DNA from: JAJPKK01 sp963747835 | GTDB lineage: Bacteria; Pseudomonadota; Alphaproteobacteria; Rhizobiales; Xanthobacteraceae | NCBI GenBank assembly: GCA_963747835.1 | Contig: CAVVGO010000005.1 | Span: 2,232,001 to 2,296,000, forward strand | Length of the DNA: 64,000 nucleotides | Reading direction: 5' to 3' | In this document: positions 26,851 to 34,678 of the stretch, one piece after another | Position numbering within the stretch: position 1 is the first letter of the stretch | Layout of the letters: each line of letters starts with the position of its first letter | Notes under the pieces: generated by a model | Seen by the model: only the letters and a program-made list of their open reading frames with translations | What the model was told of the DNA's origin: nothing | The model's database searches: none | Position numbers and translations under genes: made by a program

Positions 26851-27564
26851 CTTTGGGGGGAAGAGCAAGATTACAGTACCATCCCCGACGGTGATCAAAA
26901 CATTACATCTTCGTATAGGTCGGCTCGGATTGGCGCGGTGTTGTTGTCAACGGCATTCAGCCATCACTTCCGAGAGTATTCTGTTAGAACCGGTTTGGTC
27001 GAGGGCGTCCCGAACTGACGATTTTTCGGCCCTCACGCCGCGGCCGCGCGTCACCGCCAGTGACTTCCAATTTCGCCGTCGCCGCAAAATAACAACGGCA
27101 AACGCCGCTAATGGTGAGAGCAAAAAAGCCCCGGCTCGCGGTAGCGGCCAGGGCTGAGTTTTCTAGGGTGACCCGGAGAGCTGGAGGCTGACCGGATCGC
27201 CTGAAACCATACGGCGCGGGTCCAGCGGCTGGCTATATCGAATGACATAAATTCAGGGGCGGCCGGTCCAAGACGTACGACTGGGGGAAAACGTACACCA
27301 TCGACCTGCCGGCGATCGCGACGGCGGACCGACGGCACGATCGAGCCATCGGGGTGGCTGGGCCTGGGCTCGGGCGGTGGCGACTGCCGTGCGGGCGGCA
27401 CTCGCGGTGGCGGAAGAAGATCGACGGGCGCGCGGTGCGGCGCGAGTGTCCGTAATTTTTATCGGAGCCACGGAACCGTGCAAGCCCGTGACGATTGTCG
27501 ACCCAAGCGCGTGGCACCCGTTCATCTAAAGCCCCCCAGCCCCGTGCGCGGGCTCCATGCGATT
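26851..27564. other. Non-coding or degenerate stretch
   Basis: About 700 bases with several short, mutually overlapping open frames and no recognisable protein. One plus-strand frame ends at 27529 just before a clear terminator (27565-27591) with the tail TIVDPSAWHPFI, which may be the end of a decayed small gene. I assign no function. Confidence 0.4.
27122..27157 (-). terminator. Rho-independent-like terminator, minus strand
   Basis: Read on the minus strand, an AGCCCTGGCC arm and a GCCGGGGCT arm form a GC-rich stem followed by six T. No confident gene ends here, so it is probably left over from decayed sequence. Confidence 0.5.
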
Positions 27565-27591
27565 GCCCCGGCTTCGGCCGGGGCTTTTTTT
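27565..27591 (+). terminator. Rho-independent terminator, plus strand
   Basis: A GC-rich perfect stem (GCCCCGGC/GCCGGGGC, loop TTCG) is followed by seven T. It is a textbook intrinsic terminator for plus-strand transcription, 36 bases after the stop at 27527-27529. Its T-run touches the 3' end of the minus-strand small gene. Confidence 0.8.
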
Positions 27592-27834
27592 CATTCAAGG
27601 GCAACGGCGCTCAATGGGGCAGCCGCCCAATCCGACACCGCGATCACAGCCCCATCGATCACCGCGACGGAGTTGTCGTGGATATCGCGCGCGGCGACCT
27701 CGCTCTGCGGCTGCATTTTCTTCAGCTACTTGCCGGCCTGTCCTGTAGAGCGGTTCCTTCACGTCCCGATACGATCGGGTTTCGCCATCCACTCGAATCT
27801 CGAAGAAGGCGCCCGATTGTGGAACTTTGTTCAT
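27591..27834 (-). CDS. Small conserved hypothetical, +1 frameshift
   Basis: The start MNKVPQSGAFFEIRVDGETR and SYRDVKEPLYRTGRQ are in one frame. The continuation MQPQSEVAARDIHDNSVAVI through LSAVALE is in the next. One extra base in the TTTT at 27716-27719 explains the change; corrected length is 80 residues. The pattern (short strand-rich start, YRDxKE, then PQSEVxxxD) resembles small rhizobial hypotheticals of unknown function. A longer minus-strand frame (27595-28164) that includes the first half upstream is an artefact of overlap with the recombinase remnant. Confidence 0.5.
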
Positions 27835-27882
27835 GGTCGCTGCCGCGAAGAGTAGCCCCGGAACGCGGCAGCGCGCTCGCCC

Positions 27883-28146
27883 ATGGGCCGCGAGATGCTT
27901 CTCCGCCGCCAACGTGCTCAGGACAACATGCTCGGGGTGTTCGCCGAGTTCGAAACCAACCTGCGGCGCGAGCGCCAGCTCGAAGGCACCGCCAAGGCCA
28001 AGGCGGCGGGCGTCTACACCGGGAGGAAGCCGAGCATTGACGTCGACCAGGTCCGCCAGCTCAGCGCCGAAGGCGCTGGCCCGACCGAGATCGCGAAGCA
28101 GCTCGGGATCGGCCGTGCAAGCGTGTATCGGGCGCTGGCGGACTGA
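27883..28146 (+). pseudogene. Serine recombinase C-terminal remnant (copy 2)
   Basis: From about 27930 the frame encodes NMLGVFAEFETNLRRERQLE, AKAKAAGVYTGRKPSIDV and GPTEIAKQLGIGRASVYRAL. This is the end of the catalytic-domain helix and the complete C-terminal helix-turn-helix of a serine resolvase. The first ~120 residues with the catalytic Ser are missing. It is similar to, but not a direct copy of, the remnant at 26.6 kb. Confidence 0.7.
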
Positions 28147-28158
28147 TCGATCCCCTTT

Positions 28159-28181
28159 CCGCAACCGTTCCCACGTTGCGG
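28159..28181. terminator. Hairpin between convergent ends
   Basis: A 7-bp perfect stem CCGCAAC/GTTGCGG with a 9-base loop lies between the plus-strand recombinase remnant and the minus-strand secreted-protein gene. It may terminate one or both; there is no T-run. Confidence 0.35.
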
Positions 28182-28193
28182 GATTGCCGAGGT

Positions 28194-29249
28194 TTAAATC
28201 GGTGGTGACGGTGGCACTGCGCAGTCGTTGGCGATAGCGAAGCTCAGCTGATAAGTCGCCCCCGCCAGCTCCTCCATGAGAGCCTCTGGCGTTAACGATC
28301 CGTCTTGGAAAAAACCCACTACCAGATAAAGAGCGAACTCAATACCGTATATGTAATTCGCGTTGCCGGGCACGTTGTTGCCGATAATCTGACTTAAAGT
28401 ACCGAAGTCAATTGACAACTGATTCAACAGAGTCTGAAGCGCGGCGGAAGATGTGCCAATGTTCGCTGGCTCTATCCCCGCCTGTATTCCGTAGAGGTCA
28501 GCCAAGACTTGCGCTTCTTGAGTGTATATGCTTGAGGAGCATCCGTAACCGCCGGCGTAGTGAGTACCGACGCCGACCGGGACGTGGACCGAGCCGCTGC
28601 CAGTAGTGGTGCTGCCGGTGCCGGTTGTGCCACCGTTGCCGGAGGTCCCGCCGTTGTTGCCGACCACGACCTGAACCGGACCGGTGCCCCCGCCCGCCTG
28701 CTGCACGATCGCTCCGGGCAAGCCGGTGACGGACCTGGAGCTGGTTTGGTTCGAGGGAGTAGTGCCGCCACGGGGCCAATTTCGCCCATTGTTGCTGGGT
28801 ATATTCGAGCTGAACACCGGAGCGCCGTTGCCTGTCGCTTGGCTGCCGCCGTTTCGGCCACTCTTCGGAAGATCGCCGTGATGGTTCACGGCGAGCGAAC
28901 TCCGGAGATTGAACGGAGTACCAGTGACCTTGGCAGCGCTAACCGGGGCGCCATGGCCTCGACGATCGCCGCCGCCGTCCTGAAGATCGTGGTGTGAGGT
29001 CGATTGAGTGGTGGTCTTCTGAAGATCGTGGTGCGAAGTTGACTGATCGGTGGTTATGGCCGCGGTCTTGATGACCGGAGCCTTGACCTGAACAGTCGGT
29101 GCCGCGACGTGGACCGTGGGGACCGAAATGTGGACGGTCGGTACCGGGACGTGAACACTGACCACCGCCGCCATAGCGGTTTGCGACATCAGCACGGAGA
29201 AGGCGCTCGCGAAGAGGCCTGCAAAAACGCTGTTGGAAAGGAGTGGCAT
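28194..29249 (-). CDS. Secreted protein of a three-member paralogous family (member 1)
   Basis: Protein of 351 residues from the ATG at 29249, which has GGAGAG upstream. The signal peptide (FAGLFASAFSVLMSQTAMA) is followed by a Val/Pro/His repeat (VHVPVPTVHISVPTVHV), a TTxQSTSHHDLQ motif present twice, and a Gly/Asn-rich middle. The C-terminal region (GGYGCSSSIYTQEAQVLADL and on) is unlike the other two members. The N-terminal ~130 residues and the upstream region are shared with genes at 33.4 and 34.7 kb. The function is unknown; the composition suggests an extracellular or surface protein. Confidence 0.7.
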   Translation of the reverse strand: MPLLSNSVFAGLFASAFSVLMSQTAMAAVVSVHVPVPTVHISVPTVHVAAPTVQVKAPVIKTAAITTDQSTSHHDLQKTTTQSTSHHDLQDGGGDRRGHGAPVSAAKVTGTPFNLRSSLAVNHHGDLPKSGRNGGSQATGNGAPVFSSNIPSNNGRNWPRGGTTPSNQTSSRSVTGLPGAIVQQAGGGTGPVQVVVGNNGGTSGNGGTTGTGSTTTGSGSVHVPVGVGTHYAGGYGCSSSIYTQEAQVLADLYGIQAGIEPANIGTSSAALQTLLNQLSIDFGTLSQIIGNNVPGNANYIYGIEFALYLVVGFFQDGSLTPEALMEELAGATYQLSFAIANDCAVPPSPPI

Positions 29250-29322
29250 GAAACTCTCCTGTATCCAAATGTTAATTCCTATTGATTTAGTGGCGCCGTA
29301 CACGTGGCAGGTTCATGCCGAG
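29250..29322 (-). promoter_or_regulatory. Conserved upstream block of the secreted family (copy 1)
   Basis: The ~70 bases before the start are nearly the same as those before the two paralogues (34351-34425 and 35552-35620). They share AACTCTCC, then TATCCA, AATTCCTATTGATTT and GCGCC. Conservation of non-coding sequence points to a shared promoter or leader. The ribosome site GGAGAG lies inside it. Confidence 0.55.
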
Positions 29323-29340
29323 TGCGATGCCACAACGGCC

Positions 29341-29421
29341 GACAACATGAAGACGGCGAACGCACTTGGCCTCACATTTCCCACTCAAAGTGCTCGCCCG
29401 CGCCGATGAGGTACTCGAATG
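29341..29421 (+). pseudogene. C-terminal remnant of a solute-binding gene
   Basis: NMKTANALGLTFPTQ is followed, after a +1 shift in CAAAG, by LARADEVLE and a TGA. This is the standard end of the ABC_sub_bind family (xLKTAKALGLxxPxxLxARADEVIE). It is on the plus strand, opposite to the intact array at 30-33 kb. Confidence 0.6.
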
Positions 29422-29547
29422 AAGCAGCGAGACTTCACCGCGGCGCTCGGGAGCGCGGCGGCATGGCGGGTAGTTGGACGAGCGCAATCGCGTGATCCAG
29501 TCAAACGCATCGCAGGCCTGAGCGCAGCGTCGATGAAGAAACGCTGA
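29419..29547 (+). pseudogene. N-terminal remnant of a solute-binding gene
   Basis: A 42-residue frame starts MKQRDFTAALGSAAAWRVVG and continues RAQSRDPVKRIAGLS. This is the signal region of an ABC_sub_bind protein, after which it stops. Its ATG overlaps the TGA of the preceding remnant as ATGA, so the two are relics of a plus-strand tandem array. Confidence 0.6.
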
Positions 29548-29729
29548 TGCGGGCATTGGTGCGCTTCTTCGGCCGCATCCTATGCCGCCTCGGCATTCAT
29601 GCGCGCGACCGCGATCCGGTGATGTCCGGCGGCCCGAGCCCGTGGCCGGTCTATGACGCGCACTATGAAACCGAGATTTGCCCACGCTGCGGCCGCATCC
29701 GCCGGCGGATGATCGAGCACACCGTTTGA
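29547..29729 (+). CDS. Small hypothetical protein with a CxxC motif
   Basis: Protein of 60 residues; ATG overlaps the stop of the preceding remnant. It has a basic, hydrophobic start (MRALVRFFGRILCRLGIHAR) and a C-terminal ETEICPRCGRIRRRM with one CxxC that could be half of a zinc site. The function is unknown. It may be a phage- or plasmid-type accessory protein, or not expressed. Confidence 0.4.
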   Translation: MRALVRFFGRILCRLGIHARDRDPVMSGGPSPWPVYDAHYETEICPRCGRIRRRMIEHTV

Positions 29730-29947
29730 CGTGGTGGCTGGCTTACCGGCGCGGGACAAATACCGAGGTCATCATCGTCAAGGCCAGCGCGCTGATCCAA
29801 GCGCGGATGGTGGTACCGTTGGCCGGGCTCGATGACGGCGCGGAATTCCAGGAAGGCTTTGAACTCGATCCGCCACGGGCGAAGCGCGTGCCGAAGGATG
29901 CTGAGCCGGAAGCAGGCGGCGGCGGTGTTGAGGAAACTGGAGCGGTG

Positions 29948-30328
29948 ATGCCTCGATCGGAACCAATCCAGCCAATGACGCTCGGGAACATGCGCCAGCT
30001 TGGTGTGCGGTCGCTGTCGGTGAGCTGCAATCTGTGTCACCATCAATCCGTCATGAGCACCGCGATCTGGCCGGATCACGTCGCAGTGCCAACGTTCGGG
30101 CCCAGGATGGTATGCACCCGCTGCGGAATCATCGGCGCCGACGCCCGGCCGAACTGGAAAGAGCACCGGGCGCGGGGTGAAGGGAGCGCGTCGACCCGTT
30201 CCGGACCTCGCCGCCCCGGCGGCCGCAGCATTTTCCCTCGTAAAATGCTTAGTCAATCACCCCATCGGCGATCGCGATCAGCGTCGGCGGCACCTCAATG
30301 CCGAGTGCCCTTGCCGTTCGCAGGTTGA
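29948..30328 (+). CDS. Small conserved hypothetical with Cys pairs
   Basis: From the ATG at 29948 (GGAG 5 bases upstream) the protein reads MPRSEPIQPMTLGNMRQLGV, then SVSCNLCHHQS, FGPRMVCTRCGIIGADARP and NWKEHR. The two CxxC pairs suggest a zinc ribbon. Similar ~75-residue proteins are common in rhizobia and their role is unknown. Here the frame runs on for about 50 unrelated residues and overlaps the 3' end of the convergent binding-protein gene, so the natural stop seems lost. The frame is also open upstream to 29678 with a GLDDGAEFQEGFELDP segment like another short rhizobial hypothetical; two small genes may have been joined. Confidence 0.5.
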   Translation: MPRSEPIQPMTLGNMRQLGVRSLSVSCNLCHHQSVMSTAIWPDHVAVPTFGPRMVCTRCGIIGADARPNWKEHRARGEGSASTRSGPRRPGGRSIFPRKMLSQSPHRRSRSASAAPQCRVPLPFAG

Positions 30329-31229
30329 TAAAAAACTCGAACTTGGTCGACTGTACGACCGGTAGGTCGGCTGGCTTAGCACCATTGAGGATATTGCCGG
30401 TATAGAAGCCGACTTGACGATACATGTCCGCGATGTCGGTTCCGTAGCTCATCAGTCCCCCGATTGCGACGTAATCACGATGCGCATAAGCCGCCGGAAT
30501 CCTGTCGCGCGTCGCCAGGGTGACCAACTGAACGCCGCTGCTGCCGAAGAATGCATCCCCAGCGACGAAGAGGGCGTCAGGTCGCTCCTGCGCAAGCGAG
30601 GCAAAGGCCGCATCGATTTCGCGGCTCGTGCTGGCGTTGACGACACGGATTTGTAGCCCGGCGGCGCGGCCGGCTTCCTGCACGTCTCGCAATGTCGACT
30701 GAGCGATCGTAGGACTCGCCGGATTGAGAAGCACGGCAACACCAACGACTTTGGGCAGCAGCGTATGAAGGAGCCCAAGCCGCTTGGCAGTAGCCTCCTG
30801 AACGAAATAATTGATGCCGGTCATATTGCCACCCGGCCGGGCGAGGCTAGCAACAAGACCAAGCTTGACCGGATCTTCGCCCACGCCAAATACGATCGGG
30901 ATCGTCGCAGTCGCACCTTTGGCCGCGAGCGCAGCGGGCGGCGCTCCAGGCGTGGCGATAACGGCCACATCACGGCGGACGAGGTCAGCCATCAGCGCCG
31001 GCAGGCGATCGTATTGGCCTGCCAGCCAGTGGTACTCGACCGTCACGTTCTTGCTTTCGACATAGCCCGCTTCGCCAAGCCCTTTGCGGAACCCGTCCAC
31101 CAAAACCGTCGAAGGATCGGCCGACGTGCCGCTGACGAAACCGACCACCGGGAGCGCAGGCTGTGCCCGTGCAGCGAGCGGCCACGCCGCCGCGCTCCCA
31201 ATCCCCGCGATGAACTCCCGCCGTTTCAT
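30249..31229 (-). CDS. ABC_sub_bind-type solute-binding protein (array member 3)
   Basis: Protein of 326 residues, complete. The signal region is MKRREFIAGIGSAAAWPLAA, then VVGFVSGTSADPS, LARPGGNMTGINYF and GLMSYGTDIADMYRQVGFYT. It ends ALGIEVPPTLIAIADGVID. Periplasmic proteins of this family bind small organic ligands; here there is no permease or ATPase gene in the array. Its ATG overlaps the TGA of the next upstream copy as ATGA, so translation is coupled. It is the last of three tandem paralogues transcribed on the minus strand. Confidence 0.85.
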   Translation of the reverse strand: MKRREFIAGIGSAAAWPLAARAQPALPVVGFVSGTSADPSTVLVDGFRKGLGEAGYVESKNVTVEYHWLAGQYDRLPALMADLVRRDVAVIATPGAPPAALAAKGATATIPIVFGVGEDPVKLGLVASLARPGGNMTGINYFVQEATAKRLGLLHTLLPKVVGVAVLLNPASPTIAQSTLRDVQEAGRAAGLQIRVVNASTSREIDAAFASLAQERPDALFVAGDAFFGSSGVQLVTLATRDRIPAAYAHRDYVAIGGLMSYGTDIADMYRQVGFYTGNILNGAKPADLPVVQSTKFEFFINLRTARALGIEVPPTLIAIADGVID

Positions 31230-32221
31230 TCGATTACCTCGTCGGCGATGGCGAGAATGCCCGGCGGAATTTCTAGACCGAGTGCTTTCGCGGTCTTGAG
31301 GTTGAGCGCAAGTTCGAGTTTCGTCGGCCGTACCACCGGCATGTCGGCGGGCTTCTCACCCTTGAGGATTTGGCCGGCATAAAGTCCCGCTTGGTATTGG
31401 GCGCCGATAAGGTCGGGACCGTAGCTCGAAAGTGCCCCTGCCGCGACTGACCTGCGATCGACAAACATGGTGGGTATCCCGTTGCGCGCTGCAAGCAATA
31501 TGATTTGGTCGCGCGCCGGCTGCATGACAACGGAATTCGAGCTGACCAGGATTGCGCCGGCCTGCTGTTCGATAAGCTTAGTAAAGGCCGTTGCAACATC
31601 TCTCTGAGGGCTCTCGATCGCGATATTTAGTACAAGCGCGCGGACCCCGAGAACACCGGCCGCAGATTGCAACCCTTTGGTGTCAGCGGCGGCATATTGG
31701 GGAGCGCCAGCCGTTAAACCAACCAACATCGCAATGGTTCTGGCGGCCGGCACCAATTTGTGGAGTAGATCAAGCCGTTTTGCGGTCAAGTCGGGGCCGA
31801 GGGTAACGACGCCGGTGAGATTGCCGCCGGGCCGGTTGAAGCTGGCCACAAGGCCAAACTCAATGGGGTCGCCGCCTGCCACAAAGACTACCGGGATGGT
31901 CTGCGTCGCCGCCTTGGCGGCCTGCGCAAAAACCGTGGTATCCGCAACTATTGCCGCCACCTGTCGGCGAACCAGTTCGGCGGCGAGTGGATCGTACCGG
32001 TCCACATGTCCTTCGGCCCAACGGTGCTCGACCACGACGTCATAACCCACGATGAAACCGGCGTCTGCCAAACCCCGTTGAAATGCGGGAATATAATCTT
32101 GCACTGATTCCGGTGACTGGCCGTGGAGCCATCCCACCACCGGCAACGCCGTCTGCTGCCCCGTTGCCACCAGCGGCCACGCCGCCGCACCAAGCCCCAC
32201 AATGAATTCGCGCCGTTTCAT
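31226..32221 (-). CDS. ABC_sub_bind-type solute-binding protein (array member 2)
   Basis: Protein of 331 residues, complete. Signal region MKRREFIVGLGAAAWPLVAT, then LPVVGWLHGQSPES, FNRPGGNLTGVVTLG, and an end of ALGLEIPPGILAIADEVIE. It is diverged from both neighbours over most of its length, so the array is old or exchanges sequence rarely. It overlaps by four bases (ATGA) at both ends with the flanking copies. The different ligand-pocket regions suggest different ligands. Confidence 0.85.
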   Translation of the reverse strand: MKRREFIVGLGAAAWPLVATGQQTALPVVGWLHGQSPESVQDYIPAFQRGLADAGFIVGYDVVVEHRWAEGHVDRYDPLAAELVRRQVAAIVADTTVFAQAAKAATQTIPVVFVAGGDPIEFGLVASFNRPGGNLTGVVTLGPDLTAKRLDLLHKLVPAARTIAMLVGLTAGAPQYAAADTKGLQSAAGVLGVRALVLNIAIESPQRDVATAFTKLIEQQAGAILVSSNSVVMQPARDQIILLAARNGIPTMFVDRRSVAAGALSSYGPDLIGAQYQAGLYAGQILKGEKPADMPVVRPTKLELALNLKTAKALGLEIPPGILAIADEVIE

Positions 32222-33193
32222 TCGATTACCTCATCGGCGAGGGCGAGCAATGTCTGTGGAACGTCGATGGCCAGTAGCCGGGCGGTTTGGAGGTTGATCA
32301 CCAATTCGAACTTGGTCGGCTGCATCACGGGCAGGTTGGCGGGCTTCTCACCCTTGAGGATGCGGCCCGTATAGACGCCGACCTGGCGAGCCTGGTCCGC
32401 CAAGCTTGTTCCATAGCTCATCAGGCCGCCGACTTCGGGATAGGGGCGGTCAAAATAGATTGCCGGCATCTTATAATGGGTGGCTAACGTGACGATTTGG
32501 ACGCGCCGACTCGAGAATAATGGGCTAGTGGGCACCACCAGCGCTTCGATCTTGGCGTCCACAAGTTTCGGGAAAGCCGCTTCGATTTCCTGATTGGTGT
32601 TCACGCTCACGACGTCAATTTGCTTTCCGATTGCGGAAGCCGCCTCCCGTCCGACTCTTAATAACATCGGCATTGCTGAACGGTGTTACCAGTATGGCAA
32701 ACCGCGCCGCCGCGGGCAGCATCTCATGCAGAAGTCCAAGCCGCTTCGCGGTCAGTTCCAGGGCCATATTGGTGAAGCCCGTGGCATTGCCACCCGGTCG
32801 GCTAAGACTCTCAACGAGACCTTCTTGAATTGGGTCGCCGGCCGTACCGAACACGATCGGAATCGTTGTGGTCGCCGCCCTTGCCGCCTGTGCCGCCGGG
32901 CCACTCGCCGCGATGGCGATCACCGCGACGCGGCGACGGACCAGATCGGACGCCAATTCCGGATAGCGGCTGAAATCATTATGCGCGAACCGGTATTCGA
33001 TTTTGACGTTACCGCCCTCAACATAGCCCCTCTCGCCCAGGCCTTTGCGAAACCCCGCCACGAGCTCCTCTGCAGCTTCGGGCGAATTCCCGGCCATAAA
33101 TCCGATCACCGGCAAAGCCGCATGCTGCGCCCGCGCCACTGTCGGCCACGCTGCCGCCCTTCCGATCCCCGCGATGAATTCCCGCCGCCGCAT
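32218..33193 (-). CDS. ABC_sub_bind-type solute-binding protein (array member 1), +1 frameshift
   Basis: The N-terminal half starts MRRREFIAGIGRAAAWPTVA and runs to FAILVTPFSNAD. The C-terminal half (LLRVGREAASAIGKQIDVV to QTLLALADEVIE) is in the next frame. One extra base near 32663-32664 explains the break, giving 324 residues when removed. As the first gene of the coupled array it would affect translation of the two downstream copies if the shift is real. Confidence 0.75.
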
Positions 33194-33319
33194 CGGTCGC
33201 TCCCGCCGCTGTGTGGCCAGAGTATCGCAGCAGGAGCCGGGAGTCCCGGCTAAGAGGTGCGTCCCAAAGTAAACGCCGGGCTGTGGATCATCTTGGTTTA
33301 TGGTCGGCCCTAGAACGCC

Positions 33320-33352
33320 CTGCGCCCGCGCGACACTTGTCGGCGGGCGCAG
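33320..33352 (-). terminator. Strong GC hairpin after secreted-protein gene
   Basis: The arms CTGCGCCCGC and GCGGGCGCAG pair perfectly over 10 bp. Inside, CGAC/GTCG add four more pairs around loop ACTT with one bulged G. It lies between the stop of the secreted paralogue 2 gene and the start of the binding-protein array, both on the minus strand. It could terminate or attenuate transcription, although no T-run follows. Confidence 0.5.
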
Positions 33353-33390
33353 CGGAACAAACTTTGATTTAATCGCGGCGCGGGCGTCAC

Positions 33391-34350
33391 TTAGGTGAGG
33401 GTGCAGGTCCCCGTGCCGGGCCCGTCGCTTGAACTGCCGTTCACTGTGACACCACCGCTAAGGGTCCAAGAGCCGCCGCCGTTAGGGCCGGGCGTCCAAG
33501 TTATGGTGCCGGTGAATTGGTGGTTGCCTCCAGGACCCCAGCTGAAAATGATCGTGTATGTGCCGTTGGCATTCTCGGTAATCGTGCCGTCGATTGGGCC
33601 GCCCTGATTGGCCCCACCTGCTGATCCGTTTTGTGGGCTCCACGAGACCGTGATCGAGTCGCTGCCGGGGGCACCGCCCGACGCTCCGGTGATCTTCAAG
33701 TCATGACCAAATCCCGGCCCATTGTTGCTGCTTGGGAAGGTACACCCTTCGCCGTTGAAAAAGTTCTGTGCGTCGACCATACCCTCATAATTTTGGAGAC
33801 CGTAGATTTCCCAAGGAAAATACGGCAAGATAAGGCCGTTCCACGTCCACGCCTCCGGAGGGTTACTCGGCGATCCGCTTCCGCCGTTGCCGCCTCGGGG
33901 CCAGTTTCGCCCGTTCGTGCCCGGCACGTCCGTGGTTGCGACAGTGACGCCCTTGGAAACCGTGACGGCCTTGGAAGTCGTCTGGCTGCCGCCGTTTCGC
34001 CCGCCCCTCGGAAGATCGCCGTGCCGGTTGATGGCAAGCGAACCCTCGAAGTTGAACGGAACGCTGCGCAACTTGGCAGTGCCAACCGTGGTGCCGTGGC
34101 CCCGACGATCGCCGCCGTCCTGAAGATCGTGGTGCGAAGTCGACTGATTGGTGGTTATGACCGCCGTCTTGATGACGGGAGCCTTCACCTGAACGACCGG
34201 AGCCACGACGTGCACCGTCGGCATCGAAATGTGGACGGTCGGGACAGGGACGTGAACGCTGACCACCGCCGCCAAAGCGGTCTGCGACATCAGCACGGAC
34301 AAGGCGCTCGCAGAGAGGCCTGCAAATACGCGGTTGGAAAGGCGTGGCAT
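33391..34350 (-). CDS. Secreted protein of the three-member family (member 2)
   Basis: Protein of 319 residues. Signal peptide LSASALSVLMSQTALA, then the shared VHVPVPTVHISMPTVHV repeat, TTNQSTSHHDLQDGG and a Gly/Asn-rich middle (GTNGRNWPRGGNGG). The C-terminal region (about 170-319) differs from member 1 but shares a short pattern with member 3: DGTITENANGTYTIIFSW here and DGIITQNANGTYTLTIDY there. That points to a beta-sandwich-like secreted domain. Few Cys, near the C-terminus. No function is recognised. Confidence 0.72.
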   Translation of the reverse strand: MPRLSNRVFAGLSASALSVLMSQTALAAVVSVHVPVPTVHISMPTVHVVAPVVQVKAPVIKTAVITTNQSTSHHDLQDGGDRRGHGTTVGTAKLRSVPFNFEGSLAINRHGDLPRGGRNGGSQTTSKAVTVSKGVTVATTDVPGTNGRNWPRGGNGGSGSPSNPPEAWTWNGLILPYFPWEIYGLQNYEGMVDAQNFFNGEGCTFPSSNNGPGFGHDLKITGASGGAPGSDSITVSWSPQNGSAGGANQGGPIDGTITENANGTYTIIFSWGPGGNHQFTGTITWTPGPNGGGSWTLSGGVTVNGSSSDGPGTGTCTLT

Positions 34351-34425
34351 GAAACTCTCCCGTATCCAGATGTGAATTCCTATTGATTTGGTAGCGCCAC
34401 GGGTCTGCGAAGTTCATGCCGGGTG
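34351..34425 (-). promoter_or_regulatory. Conserved upstream block of the secreted family (copy 2)
   Basis: Same block as before members 1 and 3; it includes the ribosome site GGAGAG and the AATTCCTATTGATTT core. Similarity with copy 1 extends farther (TTCATGCCG and TGCGATGC) than with copy 3. Between this block and the stop of member 3 (34426-34678) no gene was recognised. Confidence 0.55.
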
Positions 34426-34678
34426 CGATGCGCCCGATCGCGGCAGTCGTGGATCAGCGCGGACGCCCGGTTAAAATCCCGGCCATATCTGCAAAAGCTA
34501 GCGATCGTTGACAGGCGCATACGCGCTGCGGGAGTCGCCCTGCAATTGAAGGCTGATTCGCGAAGAAGCCGCCGGGCTGTGTGGCAGCGCCGGGGCTTCG
34601 AGGATCAGCCCCGCGTGGTTACGAGTCGCGCGCGGGACAGTCACCCGGACCGACGCAAATCTGAATCTGGTGGCTAGG

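Noticed and set aside
27595..28164. 189-residue minus-strand protein
   Set aside because: Its first 110 residues are antisense to the recombinase remnant; only the part from 27834 onward resembles a real small protein, and that continues in another frame.
29663..30256. 197-residue minus-strand open frame
   Set aside because: Antisense to the conserved CxxC small protein; Arg/His/Pro-rich with no recognisable domain.
19102..33193. Treating the split solute-binding, patatin and NUDIX genes as true pseudogenes
   Set aside because: All breaks are single +1 shifts that can be placed in homopolymers, with every motif otherwise intact, so a sequence error is at least as likely; they are annotated as whole genes with a flag.
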